Positions 1 through 11,820 are shown, counted from the first letter of the stretch. The stretch is 64,000 nucleotides of DNA from Mesorhizobium huakuii (GCF_014189455.1 NZ_CP050296.1:2042001-2106000); one strand, 5' to 3'. Translations and numbers: made by a program. The notes: a model not told the origin generated them from the sequence alone.

Positions 1-251
1 CCCGCGCCGCGGTCGATGCCGGCTATGCGCCGAACGACTGGCAGGTCGGCCAGACCGGCAAGGTCGTCGCTCCCGATCTCTACATCGCGGTCGGCATCTC
101 CGGCGCCATTCAGCACCTTGCCGGCATGAAGGATTCCAAGGTTATCGTCGCCATCAACAAGGACGAAGAGGCGCCGATCTTCCAGGTTGCCGACTACGGC
201 CTCGTCGGCGATCTCTTCGTCATTCTGCCGGAGTTGCAGAAGGCGCTTTGA
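1..251 (+). CDS. etfA: Electron transfer flavoprotein alpha subunit, C-terminal part
   Basis: Only the last 82 codons are inside the window; the frame runs off the left edge and stops with TGA at 249-251. The visible part holds the FAD-binding C-terminal signature of EtfA: a [23 protein letters not shown] stretch, then IQHLAGM and a [12 protein letters not shown] motif, ending in a Leu-rich tail. The EtfA/EtfB heterodimer carries electrons from acyl-CoA dehydrogenases to ETF-ubiquinone oxidoreductase. The hydroxyacyl-CoA dehydrogenase gene just downstream fits fatty-acid or PHB catabolism. A terminator-like hairpin separates the two genes. Confidence 0.93.
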   Translation, partial: RAAVDAGYAPNDWQVGQTGKVVAPDLYIAVGISGAIQHLAGMKDSKVIVAINKDEEAPIFQVADYGLVGDLFVILPELQKAL

Positions 252-280
252 CGCTCTCTGGCAAAGCGTATTAAATGCTG

Positions 281-318
281 GGGGTGGGGTAGACGAAGTC
301 GCCCCGCCCTTTTAGTTT
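281..318 (+). terminator. Rho-independent terminator after etfA
   Basis: GGGTGGGG (282-289) pairs with CCCCGCCC (302-309), with one T-G wobble. A small inner GAC/GTC stem sits in the loop, and the hairpin is followed by TTTTAGTTT. It lies 30 nt after the etfA stop and 50 nt before the hbdA start, so hbdA probably depends on read-through or its own promoter. Confidence 0.7.
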
Positions 319-367
319 GCACCGCACAAAAAGCAGGCTGCAAAAGCCTTTGGACGGGATCGGTGTA

Positions 368-1246
<879 letters not shown>

Positions 1247-1255
1247 CGCGTCGGT

Positions 1256-3340
1256 TCACGACGCTGCGGCAAGCGGCGCGGGCGGTTCTGACCTGTCGTC
1301 GGTGATCCTGTCATCCGGCGCCACCGAAACGCACCCACGGCCGGCGGCCTTGGCCGCATAGCAGGCGGCGTCGGCCTTTGCGATGATCTCGTCGACTTCA
1401 CCGCAATTGGCGCAGATTGCCGCCAGGCCGATGCTGGCGCCGATCGCATGCGGCCGGCCGTCCCAGGTGAAGTTCAGCCCGGCTATCGCATCGATGATGG
1501 AGCGCGCCGCGATCCTGGCACCGGCGGTCGAACCCGATTTCAGGATGACAGCGAATTCGTCGCCACCCAGCCGCGCGACAATGTCCTCGGGCCCAAGCAC
1601 TTCGCGCACGGCCTCGGCGACCCGCTTCAGCAAGGCGTCGCCGGCGGCGTGACCACCGGTGTCATTGACCAGTTTGAAATGGTCGAGGTCGATGAACATG
1701 AACTGATGGCCGCTCCCGGCCGTCGTGCCGTCCTTGCGCGCCTGATCGACCAATCCCTCCATGGTGCGGATGAAGCTCGAGCGATTGGCAAGGCCGGTCA
1801 GCGCATCATGCGCCGCGGCGTGGGCAAGCTGGCGCTGCAGGGCGCGCGCGTCGGTGAAGTCCTGGAAGACGATGACCAGCCCGCAGAATTCGTGGCGCTC
1901 ATTCATGATCGGCGACACGACCTGGCGGATGCTGCAGCGTGTGTCGTCGCGGCGGATCAGCACGGCGCGGCTGTTCTGGTCGGAGGGCGCCTCCGCGCCG
2001 ATCGCCGGCCGCGTCACCCCGATCCTGTGACCTGTCTCCTCGTCAACCGCCCAATAGACATGGCCGAGCGTCTTGCCGAGCGCCGCCTCGCCGGAAACGC
2101 CGGTCAGCTTCTCGGCAACCGGGTTCATGAAGGTGACGCGGTTGGCCGCATCGGTGCAGATGACGGCATCACCGATCGACTGCAGCGTCACCCTCAGCCG
2201 CTCCTTCTCGTCGGCCAGCATTGCCGCCGACAGGGTCAGGCGCTCTTCGGCCTCCTTGCGCCGGGTGATGTCGGTCAGGCTGCCGATGGCCCTGATCAGG
2301 CGCCCGTCACCGTCGCGCTCGATGGCCTTGCCGCGGTCGAGGATCCAGACCCAGCGGCCATCCTTGTGGCGCATCCTGAACTCGGCCTCGAAAAACTCCG
2401 TCTTGCCGGCAAGATGCTCGCGATCCGCATCGGCGACAGTCTCGCGGTCGTCGGGATGGATCATGGTCAGCCAGCGGTCCGGATCGCCGTCGAGTTCGCC
2501 ATCCGCATAACCCAGCATCTTAACCCAGGTCGACGAGTAAGTCGTGCCGCCCTTGCGCACGTCAAGATCCCAGACGCCCTGGCCGGCGCCGGCCAGCGCG
2601 AAATTCCAGCGCGTTTCGGCTTCGGCAATGCGCGCCTCGGCCAGCTTGCGCGCGTCGATGTCCTCGATCTGTGAGACGAGATAGAGCGGGCGCCCGTTTT
2701 TCTCGTCGCGAATGACGGAGCCGGCGAGATGCGCCCAGACAGCTGTGCCGTCCTTCTTGAGGTAACGCTTTTCGAACTGGAAGGCGTTGACCGTGCCCGC
2801 TTTGATGCCCTCCATGGTTTCCCGCCCGATATGCTGGTCGTCAGGATGGGTGATCTGGAAAAAGGTCAGCGCCTCGATCTCTTCGCTGCTGTAGCCAAGC
2901 ATCGAGGCGAAGGCCGGATTGGTTTCGAGTATACGCCCGTTCAGCCCGACAATGGCGATGCCGATAGCCGAATCCTGCATGGCCCGGCGAAAGCGCTGCT
3001 CGCTTTGCGCGATCTGCCGCCGGTCGGCGGAGATGCGAACGACAAACAGCCCGGCGAGGAAAAGCGCGCCGCCCGCAATGGCGACCGATATCTGAAGACA
3101 GAGCCTGAGTGCCTCGGCGCCAAGGTCCAGCCGCGACAGCATGACCGAGGCCACCGCAACAGCGAGGCCAGCCACAAGCAACGCCGGCGCTGCATGTTTG
3201 TGGAGCCTGATGGGTCCTGGTAATCTCACGATCCGTGCCACCCCCGTGGGCAATCGCTTTTTCCCGTTAAAACCTTGAAGGATCGATTTTAAGGAAAGGT
3301 TGCGTCTGGGGTACTGGTGACATGGACAACCGGCAAACAA
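1256..3340 (-). CDS. Diguanylate cyclase with PAS domains
   Basis: Up to 694 residues. Two hydrophobic helices near residues 50-105 anchor it in the membrane. Three PAS/PAC units follow (roughly 115-240, 245-365 and 380-500), and a GGDEF domain makes up the C-terminus (about 510-675). The catalytic motif RLGGDEFAVI is intact, so c-di-GMP synthesis from two GTP is expected. There is no EAL domain. The product-inhibition I-site position reads GPED instead of RxxD, so feedback inhibition may be weak. The outermost start is TTG at 3340, and in-frame GTG codons near residues 34 and 38 are equally possible. The gene converges on hbdA with only 9 nt between them. The ligand sensed by the PAS domains is unknown. 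Confidence 0.85.
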   Translation of the reverse strand: MFAGCPCHQYPRRNLSLKSILQGFNGKKRLPTGVARIVRLPGPIRLHKHAAPALLVAGLAVAVASVMLSRLDLGAEALRLCLQISVAIAGGALFLAGLFVVRISADRRQIAQSEQRFRRAMQDSAIGIAIVGLNGRILETNPAFASMLGYSSEEIEALTFFQITHPDDQHIGRETMEGIKAGTVNAFQFEKRYLKKDGTAVWAHLAGSVIRDEKNGRPLYLVSQIEDIDARKLAEARIAEAETRWNFALAGAGQGVWDLDVRKGGTTYSSTWVKMLGYADGELDGDPDRWLTMIHPDDRETVADADREHLAGKTEFFEAEFRMRHKDGRWVWILDRGKAIERDGDGRLIRAIGSLTDITRRKEAEERLTLSAAMLADEKERLRVTLQSIGDAVICTDAANRVTFMNPVAEKLTGVSGEAALGKTLGHVYWAVDEETGHRIGVTRPAIGAEAPSDQNSRAVLIRRDDTRCSIRQVVSPIMNERHEFCGLVIVFQDFTDARALQRQLAHAAAHDALTGLANRSSFIRTMEGLVDQARKDGTTAGSGHQFMFIDLDHFKLVNDTGGHAAGDALLKRVAEAVREVLGPEDIVARLGGDEFAVILKSGSTAGARIAARSIIDAIAGLNFTWDGRPHAIGASIGLAAICANCGEVDEIIAKADAACYAAKAAGRGCVSVAPDDRITDDRSEPPAPLAAAS

Positions 3341-3392
3341 TTGCCGGCATGATTAAGGATCGGTATTCGCGGGTGTAGCCGCCGGTATCCTG

Positions 3393-4031
3393 CTACCAGC
3401 GCACGAACAACCGCCCGCCCAGCGCACCAAGCAAGGCAAGCGCTGCGATCGCGATCGTGTACCAGGTGGCGACGAAAAGCGGCGAATCGTCGAAACAATG
3501 CGCGGCATAGAAGGTCGCCGCCAGCCCGCCGGCGAGCAGGCCCGCGACCGCGCCGGCAAGCACCGGCCGCGTCGGCGCGCCATAGCGCAGCATCCACAGG
3601 AAGACGGCCAGCGGGCCGATGCCGATCAGCGGGATGAAGCCCATGCAGATCATCATGTTGGAACCGACCATGCGCGTGCCCCACAACGCCTCCGGCACCA
3701 TGAAGAGTTCCAGCACCACCGCCACGGCCACCAGCACGGGCGCGGCCAGCATCCCTGCCATCGCCCAACGTGTCGAGGCCCCCGGCGTTGACAAAGCGCG
3801 GATCAGGGCGAAGGCGCTGACGGCCAGCACGATGGTGAAAACGAACTTGGAGAGGAAGCGCATCGTGTGCGCGGCCACCATGAAGTCCGGGCGCGGGCCG
3901 ATCGTCAGCAGGAAAACGACTGCCGCGATGACAATGGCCGCGCCGGCAGCCAGCCACCAGGCCGAGCGCAATGGCATCGCCTTGCTGCTTGCATCGGCGT
4001 CGAGCGCCTTGATGAGATCCTCGGTCCTCAT
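3393..4031 (-). CDS. nrsF: NrsF-family (DUF1109) membrane anti-sigma factor
   Basis: About 212 residues with six predicted transmembrane helices and a short N-terminal cytoplasmic segment (MRTEDLIKALDADA). This is the layout of the DUF1109/NrsF family, which sequesters SigF-type ECF sigma factors at the inner membrane. Its ATG lies 1 nt after the stop of the sigma-factor gene, so the pair is almost certainly co-transcribed. A slightly longer start at 4046 would overlap the sigma gene. Conserved Cys residues are visible in the membrane part (ICMGF and AAHCFDD); in Caulobacter NrsF, cysteines are reported to be needed for stress sensing. The inducing signal here is inferred only. Confidence 0.85.
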   Translation of the reverse strand: MRTEDLIKALDADASSKAMPLRSAWWLAAGAAIVIAAVVFLLTIGPRPDFMVAAHTMRFLSKFVFTIVLAVSAFALIRALSTPGASTRWAMAGMLAAPVLVAVAVVLELFMVPEALWGTRMVGSNMMICMGFIPLIGIGPLAVFLWMLRYGAPTRPVLAGAVAGLLAGGLAATFYAAHCFDDSPLFVATWYTIAIAALALLGALGGRLFVRW

Positions 4032-4032
4032 G

Positions 4033-4584
4033 TCATTCCCGCCCAAATCGGCCCTGCCCGAATCGCTTGGCTATGGCGGCAAGCCCACGATGCAGCGACA
4101 CACGCACCGCCGTCTCGCTGATGCCGAACTTCGCTGCCGTTTCGCCGATCGAGCGGCCTTCCACCGATACGGCCGACACCACCGAGCGCTGCGCCGGCGG
4201 CAACCCGTCCAGGGCCCGGTTGATGTCGCGCTCGCTGACGGTTTCGGTCTCCGGCTCGGCGAAGGTCTCGGCGATATCGTCGACATCGATTTCGATGCGT
4301 CGTCCACGCCGCCGGAACGCATCGATCAGCTTGAAGCGGGCAATGGCATAGATCCACGGCAGCACCGGCGCGTCCTGGCGCCAAGTATGCCGTTTCACAT
4401 GAATGGCCAGCAAGGTTTCCTGCACGACATCCTCGGGATCGACCCCGCTCTGCACGATCTTGCGCCGGACAAAACCGCGCACCAGCGCGGCAATCCGGTG
4501 CAGAAAGTCGGCGTAGGCCCTTTCATCTCCCGCGATCGCGGCCCGCAACAGCCGGGAAAGCTCGGCCTCGTCCTTGCCGCTCAC
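4033..4584 (-). CDS. ECF RNA polymerase sigma factor (SigF type)
   Basis: A 183-residue sigma factor with only regions 2 and 4. Region 2 includes DPEDVVQETLLAIH and the DNA-melting part WIYAIARFKLIDAFRRRGRR. Region 4 carries an HTH, EGRSIGETAAKFGISETAVR, followed by SLHRGL. It pairs with the downstream NrsF-type anti-sigma factor, so the likely role is a SigF-like response to heavy-metal or oxidative stress, as described in Caulobacter and related alphaproteobacteria. The start ATG at 4584 gives the conserved short acidic N-terminus. A matching ECF promoter 21 nt upstream suggests autoregulation. Confidence 0.9.
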   Translation of the reverse strand: MSGKDEAELSRLLRAAIAGDERAYADFLHRIAALVRGFVRRKIVQSGVDPEDVVQETLLAIHVKRHTWRQDAPVLPWIYAIARFKLIDAFRRRGRRIEIDVDDIAETFAEPETETVSERDINRALDGLPPAQRSVVSAVSVEGRSIGETAAKFGISETAVRVSLHRGLAAIAKRFGQGRFGRE

Positions 4585-4604
4585 AAGAGTTCACTCCCCC
4601 GATT

Positions 4605-4630
4605 TTCGTGTCTCGGCACTGATTTGTTAC
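4605..4630 (-). promoter_or_regulatory. Putative ECF (SigF-type) autoregulatory promoter
   Basis: Read on the minus strand, GTAACA (4630-4625) is followed by exactly 16 nt and then CGAA (4608-4605). This matches the GTAACC-N16-CGAA pattern that I recall for Caulobacter SigF promoters. It sits 21 nt upstream of the sigma-factor start codon, the right place for autoregulation. The rest of the 320-nt space up to fbpA shows no credible gene. Confidence 0.5.
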
Positions 4631-4839
4631 GTGGCCGTCGAAATAATGTCCAAGCCAAACTACGGGCAAGTCACGAAAGTTTGCGGGTTCCTGAAGGCGC
4701 CGCCGCATATCGGGTCACCTTACAGGCCTTGCGATCCCGTTTCGCGAGAAACCGTCGGTTCAGACCGCCATCACATGGAATTGTCCGCTTTGCGTTGACC
4801 TTTGCGCCTCAGCGACCGATTGAAGCAGACCAACAATGT

Positions 4840-4854
4840 TGACTATGCCTGTCA
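4840..4854 (+). promoter_or_regulatory. Putative IRO (RirA iron-response) box before fbpA
   Basis: TGA (4840-4842), nine bases, then TCA (4852-4854) fits the TGA-N9-TCA IRO motif described for RirA-controlled iron genes in rhizobia. It overlaps a possible -35 element, TTGACT (4839-4844), and lies 51 nt upstream of the fbpA start. Repression when iron is sufficient would be expected. The motif is short, so context is the main support. Confidence 0.5.
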
Positions 4855-4904
4855 GGTATCGATAGGTGCAACGTGCAAAGACCAACGATATCGAGGATGA
4901 CGCC

Positions 4905-5912
4905 ATGAAATTCACCCTTTCCGCCCTTGCTGGTGCCGCCGCACTTGCAATCAGCCTGGCTGCCGGTCCGGCGATGGCCGAGGACGCCGGCATCATCGTC
5001 TACAACGCCCAGCACGAAAGCTTGGCCAAGGAATGGGCCGAAGGCTTCACCAAGGAAACCGGCATCAAGGTCACGCTGCGCAATGGCGGCGACAGCGACT
5101 TCTCCAACCAGATCGTCGCCGAAGGAGCCGCCTCGCCCGCCGACGTGTTCCTGACCGAAAACTCGCCAGCCATGGTGCTGGTCGAGAATGCCGGCCTGTT
5201 CGCGCCGGTCGATGCAGACACGCTGGCCCAGGTACCGCAGGACTACCAGGCCGTCAGCGGCAAATGGGTGGGCGTGGCCGCGCGCAGCACCGTCTTTGTC
5301 TACAACACGACCAAGCTCAAGGCCGACCAGTTGCCCAAGTCGCTGCTCGACCTCGCCGATCCGAGCTGGAAGGGCCGTTGGGCGGCCTCGCCCTCGGGCG
5401 CCGATTTCCAGGCCATCGTCAGCGCGTTGCTGCAGCTCAAGGGTGAGGCCGCCACGGCGGACTGGCTGAAGGCCATGAAGACAAACTTCACCGCCTACAA
5501 GGGCAACAGTACCGTGATGAAGGCGGTCAACGCCGGCGAGATCGAAGGCGGGGTGATCTACCACTATTACTACTTTGGCGATCAGGCCAAGACCGGCGAG
5601 AACAGCAAGCACGTTGCGCTGCACTATTTCAAGAACCAGGATCCGGGCGCATTCGTCTCGGTCTCGGGTGGCGGCGTGCTCGCCTCGAGCAAGCATCCGA
5701 AGGAGGCCCAGGCCTTCCTGAAGTGGGTGACCGGCAAGGGCGGCCAGGACGTGCTGAAGAACGGAAACTCCTTCGAATACGCCGTCGGCAAGGGTGCCGG
5801 GTCCAACCCGAAGCTGGTGCCGCTGGTCGATCTGCAGGCACCGAAGGTCGACCCCACGACGCTGAACTCCAAGAAGGTCACCGACCTGATGACGGCAGCC
5901 GGCTTGCTTTAG
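4905..5912 (+). CDS. fbpA: Ferric iron ABC transporter, periplasmic binding protein
   Basis: A 335-residue periplasmic protein that captures Fe3+ for an FbpABC/SfuABC importer. Residues 1-25 form a signal peptide ending AMA-ED. The mature protein begins IIVYNAQHESLAKEWAEGF, typical of class-7 ferric-binding proteins. The hinge region has a cluster of tyrosines (GVIYHYYYFGDQ), the usual Fe3+ ligands. The ATG at 4905 is preferred over an upstream frame start because the signal peptide begins there and GAGGATG lies just upstream. A strong terminator follows, so the permease genes are probably expressed at a lower level. Confidence 0.92.
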   Translation: MKFTLSALAGAAALAISLAAGPAMAEDAGIIVYNAQHESLAKEWAEGFTKETGIKVTLRNGGDSDFSNQIVAEGAASPADVFLTENSPAMVLVENAGLFAPVDADTLAQVPQDYQAVSGKWVGVAARSTVFVYNTTKLKADQLPKSLLDLADPSWKGRWAASPSGADFQAIVSALLQLKGEAATADWLKAMKTNFTAYKGNSTVMKAVNAGEIEGGVIYHYYYFGDQAKTGENSKHVALHYFKNQDPGAFVSVSGGGVLASSKHPKEAQAFLKWVTGKGGQDVLKNGNSFEYAVGKGAGSNPKLVPLVDLQAPKVDPTTLNSKKVTDLMTAAGLL

Positions 5913-5945
5913 TTGCTGTTCGTCCTGATAAGGACGTCAGACCGT

Positions 5946-5980
5946 GCTCCCGCGGGACTTCCGCGGGAGCGTTTTGTTTT
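5946..5980 (+). terminator. Rho-independent terminator between fbpA and fbpB
   Basis: GCTCCCGCGG (5946-5955) pairs perfectly with CCGCGGGAGC (5961-5970) around a GACTT loop, and GTTTTGTTTT follows. Placed after the binding-protein gene, it probably acts as a partial terminator that keeps fbpA in excess over fbpBC. Confidence 0.85.
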
Positions 5981-6040
5981 CGAGATGGCATTCGTCGATG
6001 ACGACACGCTGCGTTCCTGACCGCGATCGCGGTTCTTCAA

Positions 6041-7660
6041 TTGCTGCCGCTGGACGGCAGCGGCACGGCGTCTGACCTGATGCAGTCCGCCGTCGATCTC
6101 ACGCGCTCGGGCCTGCCGCCGAAGATGCGCAGAAGGCCGCAGCGGCGCGCGGCGCCCTGGCTTGTCACTGCCGCTGTTCTCGTCTCGCTGCTCGCCCTTG
6201 TGCCGCTCGCCTTCATCATCTGGATCGCGGTGCAGACCGGTTGGGAGACTGTCTCCGCACTGGTCTTCCGGCCGCGCGTCGGCGAACTGCTGGTCAACAC
6301 CACCTTGCTGGAGCTGCTGGCCGTGCCGATCGCCATCGTGCTGTCGGTCGCACTGGCCTGGCTGACCGAGCGCAGCGACCTGCCCGGCGCCAGGCTGTGG
6401 GCCTGGCTGTGCGTGGCGCCGCTCGCCATTCCCGCCTTCGTCCACTCCTATGCCTGGATCACCATGGTGCCGGGGCTGCACGGACTGTGGACCGGCGTGC
6501 TGGTGTCCGTGATCGCCTATTTCCCCTTCCTCTATCTGCCCATATCGGCGGCGCTGCGCCGTCTCGATCCGGCCCTGGAGGACGCGGCCGCCGCCCTTGG
6601 CCTTGGGCCTTGGCGCGTGTTCTGGCGTGTCGTGGTGCCGCAGCTCAGGCTCGCCATCTGCGGCGGCTCGCTGCTGGTCGGACTGCATCTGCTCGCCGAA
6701 TACGGCCTCTACGTCTTCATCCGCTTCGACACCTTTACCACCGCGATCGTCGACCAGTTCCAGTCGACCTTCAACGGACCGGCAGCCAACATGTTGGCCG
6801 GCGTGCTGGTGACCTGCTGCTTCGTCCTTCTGGGCCTCGAAGTGCTGGTGCGCGGCGAGGAGCGTTATGCCCGTGTCGGCTCCGGCGCGGCGCGCTACCA
6901 GCAACGCACAAACCTCGGCCGCGCCACCGTTCCGAGCCTGGCCTTGCTTGTCGTCACCACGCTGCTGGCGCTTGGCGTGCCATTCGCGACCATCGGCCGC
7001 TGGCTCGTCGCCGGCGGCGCCGAGGTCTGGCGTCTCGACGAGATCGGCCTTGCGCTCGGCCAAACGCTGTTCCTGGCGCTCGCCGGAGCACTGCTCGCCA
7101 CTGTCGCCGCCATGCCGATGGCGTGGATCTCGATCCGCGCGCCGGGACCGTTGCAGCGCCTGCTGGAGGGTTGCAACTACATCGTCGGCTCGCTACCGGG
7201 TGTCGTCATCGCGCTGGCGCTGGTCACCATCACCGTGCGCATTGCCCTGCCGCTCTATCAGACGCTGTTCACCATCCTGGTCGCCTATGCACTCATGTTC
7301 CTGCCGCGAGCCCTGGTCAGCCTGCGCGCCTCGATCGCCCAGGCCCCGGTCGAACTTGAGCGCGCCGCGTCCAGCCTTGGCCGGCGTCCGCTCAACGCGC
7401 TGTGGTCGACGACCATCCGCCTGTCGGCGCCGGGCGCCGCGGCCGGCATGGCGCTGGTGGCGCTCGGCATCATGAACGAACTGACCGCGACCCAGATGCT
7501 GGCGCCGAACGGCACCCGCACGCTGGCGATGGCGTTCTGGTCGTACAGCGGCGAGATCGACTACGCCTCGGCGGCGCCTTACGCCTTCATCATGGTGGCG
7601 ATGTCGCTGCCGCTGACCTGGCTGCTCTATATCCAGTCGAAACGGATGGCTGGACGATGA
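6041..7660 (+). CDS. fbpB: Ferric iron ABC transporter, fused permease
   Basis: A 539-residue inner-membrane permease with two tandem BPD_transp_1 halves, the normal form of FbpB/SfuB. About 12 transmembrane helices are visible. Each half carries an EAA loop: [20 protein letters not shown] near residues 180-200 and [19 protein letters not shown] near 435-455. The first possible start is TTG 6041; ATG 6080 is a reasonable alternative and neither has a clear ribosome-binding site. The stop overlaps the start of the ATPase gene (ATGA), showing translational coupling. Confidence 0.9.
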   Translation: MLPLDGSGTASDLMQSAVDLTRSGLPPKMRRRPQRRAAPWLVTAAVLVSLLALVPLAFIIWIAVQTGWETVSALVFRPRVGELLVNTTLLELLAVPIAIVLSVALAWLTERSDLPGARLWAWLCVAPLAIPAFVHSYAWITMVPGLHGLWTGVLVSVIAYFPFLYLPISAALRRLDPALEDAAAALGLGPWRVFWRVVVPQLRLAICGGSLLVGLHLLAEYGLYVFIRFDTFTTAIVDQFQSTFNGPAANMLAGVLVTCCFVLLGLEVLVRGEERYARVGSGAARYQQRTNLGRATVPSLALLVVTTLLALGVPFATIGRWLVAGGAEVWRLDEIGLALGQTLFLALAGALLATVAAMPMAWISIRAPGPLQRLLEGCNYIVGSLPGVVIALALVTITVRIALPLYQTLFTILVAYALMFLPRALVSLRASIAQAPVELERAASSLGRRPLNALWSTTIRLSAPGAAAGMALVALGIMNELTATQMLAPNGTRTLAMAFWSYSGEIDYASAAPYAFIMVAMSLPLTWLLYIQSKRMAGR

Positions 7661-8739
7661 GCTTTCTCGAAATCAGCGGCCTGCACAAGCATTACGGCCC
7701 GGTCGCAGCCCTTGCCGGCGTCGACCTCAATGTCGCCAGCGGCAGCCGGACCGCAATTGTCGGCCCCTCCGGCTGCGGCAAGACGACCTTATTGCGGCTG
7801 ATCGCCGGCTTCGAGGCACCTGACCAGGGCCGCATCGTGCTCGACGGCGAGGTGCTGGCCAATGGCGGCGCCGCTGTCCCGGCACATCGCCGCGGCATCG
7901 GTGTGGTGGCGCAGGACGGCGCCCTGTTCCCGCATCTGACCATCGCGGACAATATCGGTTTCGGCCTGGGCCGCGGCGAGGACAAGCGCACCGAGCGTAT
8001 CGTCGAACTCGCCTATATCGTCGGGCTGGACAAGGCGATCCTCAAGCGCCGCCCGCACGAACTCTCCGGCGGCCAGCAGCAGCGCGTGGCGCTCGCCCGG
8101 GCGATGGCGATGAAACCGAGGCTGATGCTGCTCGACGAGCCGTTCTCGGCCTTGGATACCGGCCTGCGCGCCTCGATGCGCAAGGCCGTGGCCGAACTTC
8201 TGGAGGCGGCCGGCATCACCACCATCCTGGTGACGCATGACCAGGCCGAGGCGCTGTCCTTCGCTGCCCAGGTGGCGGTGATGCGCGACGGCATATTCTC
8301 GCAGGTCGGCACGCCGCGCGATCTCTACCTCAAGCCGAAGGACAGGATGATCGCCGAGTTCCTCGGTGATGCCATCATCCTGCCGGCGAGCATCTCTGGC
8401 GGCTTCGCCAGTTCGCCGCTCGGCCGCATCGCCGTCGACACCAATGACAGCCGCGATATCGCCCGCATCATGCTGCGGCCGGAGCAGATCGGGCTGAAAC
8501 GGACATCGCGCGAGGGCATGTCGGGCACCCCCGACATGCTGTTCGGCGAGGTGACGGAATCGGAATTCGCCGGCGCGACATGCACGGTCGCGGTGCGGCT
8601 CCTGAACAATGCCGATCCGCCGGACGCGGCCGCGATCGGCAACACGCCGCTGATCCTGCGCAAATCCGGCATGGATGCGCCGGCGGTCGGCGAGATCGTG
8701 CGGCTCACCGTGTCCGGAAAGGCGCATGTGTTCGCTTGA
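7657..8739 (+). CDS. fbpC: Ferric iron ABC transporter, ATP-binding protein
   Basis: A 360-residue ATPase that drives the FbpB permease. Walker A is GPSGCGKTT (about residues 38-46), the Q-loop is [11 protein letters not shown], the signature is [15 protein letters not shown], Walker B is [12 protein letters not shown], and the H-loop is [14 protein letters not shown]-terminal TOBE-like regulatory domain follows from about residue 245. The ATG at 7657 overlaps the fbpB stop by 4 nt. The frame remains open far upstream inside fbpB, but that part is not homologous to the family. Length is typical for FbpC. Confidence 0.92.
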   Translation: MSFLEISGLHKHYGPVAALAGVDLNVASGSRTAIVGPSGCGKTTLLRLIAGFEAPDQGRIVLDGEVLANGGAAVPAHRRGIGVVAQDGALFPHLTIADNIGFGLGRGEDKRTERIVELAYIVGLDKAILKRRPHELSGGQQQRVALARAMAMKPRLMLLDEPFSALDTGLRASMRKAVAELLEAAGITTILVTHDQAEALSFAAQVAVMRDGIFSQVGTPRDLYLKPKDRMIAEFLGDAIILPASISGGFASSPLGRIAVDTNDSRDIARIMLRPEQIGLKRTSREGMSGTPDMLFGEVTESEFAGATCTVAVRLLNNADPPDAAAIGNTPLILRKSGMDAPAVGEIVRLTVSGKAHVFA

Positions 8740-8843
8740 AGGTCCGACGGCGCTGCGCCCGGCATGCAGTGGCGAGATCACGCGATGATGCGTTTTCCGG
8801 ATTCGGCCGAGTAGATCGGCCACTGCTCAGCGAGGCTTGAGAA

Positions 8844-9944
<1,101 letters not shown>

Positions 9945-9957
9945 TTTTTGTCTCCTG

Positions 9958-10872
9958 TTATTTCTCGGTGGCGATCAGGCCACGCACGATCCAGCGTTGC
10001 ATGAGCACCACGACAAGCAGTGGCGGCAGCATGACGATCAGCGTGCCGGCCATGGCAATGTGCCATTCGGGAGTGCCGCCGACATTGGGGATCAGCTGTT
10101 TGAGCTCGGTGACCGCCATCGCATGCGACTGGTCGGTGGTGATGAGCAGCGGCCACAGATACTGGTTCCAGGCCCACAGGAACATGATGGTGCCGAGCGC
10201 CGCCATGTTGTTGCGTGAGAGCGGCAAAAGCACATCGATGAAGAAACGCAGTGGCCCTGCACCGTCCATGCGTGCGGCCTCGGTCAGTTCATCCGGCACG
10301 GTGAGGAAGAACTGCCGGTATAGGAACGTGCCGGTGGCAGTGGCGACCAATGGCAGTATCAGGCCGGGGTAGGAATTGAGCAGCCCGAGGCTGAGCGAGA
10401 CCTGCACGCCCGACAGCTTCTCGATCAGCCAGCTCAAGCCTGTCACGTCGAGAATGGCCTGATAGGGCGACAGCACATTGGCGACGACCGCGTAGGTCGG
10501 CACGATGCGCACTTCCAGCGGCAGCATCAGGGTGACGAAGATCAGCCAGAAGATGAACATCCGGCCGGGAAAGCGGAAATAGACGATCGAGAAGGCGGTG
10601 AGCGCCGAAATGATCACTTTGCCCGCCGCCACGCCGCCGGCGACGATGAAGCTGTTGAGCAGCTTGGGGCCGAGACCGGCCGTCACCCACGCAGTCTTGA
10701 TGTTGACCCAGAAGTCGCTGCCCGGCAGCAGCGACATCGGCACATCGTTGACATCCCTCAAATTGTGCGACGCGGCGATGGCGACGACCACGAACGGCGC
10801 GACGCAGAAGACAAAACCGACGAACAGGATCAGATGCGTGAAGAAATTGAGGAATGGGGTACGCTCTACCAT
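9958..10872 (-). CDS. ugpE: sn-Glycerol-3-phosphate-type ABC transporter permease UgpE
   Basis: A 304-residue inner-membrane permease with six predicted helices and the EAA loop [19 protein letters not shown] near residues 215-235. The periplasmic stretch after helix 1 ([17 protein letters not shown]) is characteristic of UgpE rather than generic MalG. It starts 7 nt after the ugpA stop and ends 13 nt before ugpC, so it is clearly part of one operon. It forms the channel with UgpA. Confidence 0.88.
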   Translation of the reverse strand: MVERTPFLNFFTHLILFVGFVFCVAPFVVVAIAASHNLRDVNDVPMSLLPGSDFWVNIKTAWVTAGLGPKLLNSFIVAGGVAAGKVIISALTAFSIVYFRFPGRMFIFWLIFVTLMLPLEVRIVPTYAVVANVLSPYQAILDVTGLSWLIEKLSGVQVSLSLGLLNSYPGLILPLVATATGTFLYRQFFLTVPDELTEAARMDGAGPLRFFIDVLLPLSRNNMAALGTIMFLWAWNQYLWPLLITTDQSHAMAVTELKQLIPNVGGTPEWHIAMAGTLIVMLPPLLVVVLMQRWIVRGLIATEK

Positions 10873-10879
10873 GTCATCC

Positions 10880-11764
10880 TCACCCGTAATGCACGCGCCG
10901 CTCGATGAAGCGGAACTGGAAGATGGTGAGCACGATGATGAGCAGCATCAGGATGATGCTCTGCGCGGCGGCACCCGAATAATCCAAACCTTTGAAGCCG
11001 TCGGAATAGATCTTGTAGACCATCAGATTGGTCGCGTTCGCCGGGCCGCCTGATGTCATGATGTCGACGATGCCGAAGGAATCCTGGAAGCTTTCGGTGA
11101 TGTTGATGACCAAAAGGAAGAAGATCGTCGGCGTGATCAGCGGAAACTGGATGTCCCAGAAACGCCTGATGACGCCGGAACCGTCCATCGCCGCCGCCTC
11201 GATCAGCGAACGCGGGATGGCCTGGAATGCGGCCAGGAAGAAGATGAAGTTGTAGCCGACATATTTCCAGGAGAAGGCGACGATAATCGACGCCATGGCA
11301 TCCGCGCCATCGAGACCCGGATCCCAGATCCCCGGCCACATCCGGTTGATGGCGGAAAGGAACCCCGCCTCCGGCGCCAGGATGAAGCGGAACGCCAGCG
11401 CCAGCGCCGGTGCGGCGATGCCGTAGGGCCAGATCAGCACCACGCGATAGAGACGCGAGCCGGCGAGCTGCCGATCGGTCAGGGCGGCGAGCACCAGCGC
11501 GATGAACATCGCAAGCCCGGTACTGATGCCGGCAAAGACAAGACTGGCGGTAATCGAATTCCAGTAGTCGGCGTTGGCCAGGATCGAGCGGAAATTGTCG
11601 AGCCCGACCCAGATGTTGCCGCCGCCCCAGGGCTGCTGCAGCGTCAGCGACCAGTACACGGCCTGGCCGGCCGGCCAGTAGAAGAACGTGAAGATCAGGA
11701 GGAGCTGCGGCACCGCGAAAAGGATGCCGATTGTCCAACTGCTGAAGGTGACGCGTTTTTCCAT
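10880..11764 (-). CDS. ugpA: sn-Glycerol-3-phosphate-type ABC transporter permease UgpA
   Basis: A 294-residue permease of the MalF/UgpA type with six predicted transmembrane helices. The EAA loop PRSLIEAAAMDGSGVIRRFW lies near residues 190-210. The N-terminus MEKRVTFSSWTIG matches UgpA proteins. It is separated from ugpB by 108 nt holding a strong hairpin, and from ugpE by 7 nt. It pairs with UgpE to import glycerol-3-phosphate or related glycerophosphodiesters. Confidence 0.88.
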   Translation of the reverse strand: MEKRVTFSSWTIGILFAVPQLLLIFTFFYWPAGQAVYWSLTLQQPWGGGNIWVGLDNFRSILANADYWNSITASLVFAGISTGLAMFIALVLAALTDRQLAGSRLYRVVLIWPYGIAAPALALAFRFILAPEAGFLSAINRMWPGIWDPGLDGADAMASIIVAFSWKYVGYNFIFFLAAFQAIPRSLIEAAAMDGSGVIRRFWDIQFPLITPTIFFLLVINITESFQDSFGIVDIMTSGGPANATNLMVYKIYSDGFKGLDYSGAAAQSIILMLLIIVLTIFQFRFIERRVHYG

Positions 11765-11820
11765 CGGTCCGCCGATGCCGCTGAACGGCCAGTCACGTTT
11801 GCATTAAATACACGAAACAA

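Noticed and set aside
8780..8835. A terminator between the convergent fbpC and ugpC genes
   Set aside because: A GGCCGA/TCGGCC stem is present, but there is no U-tract on either strand.
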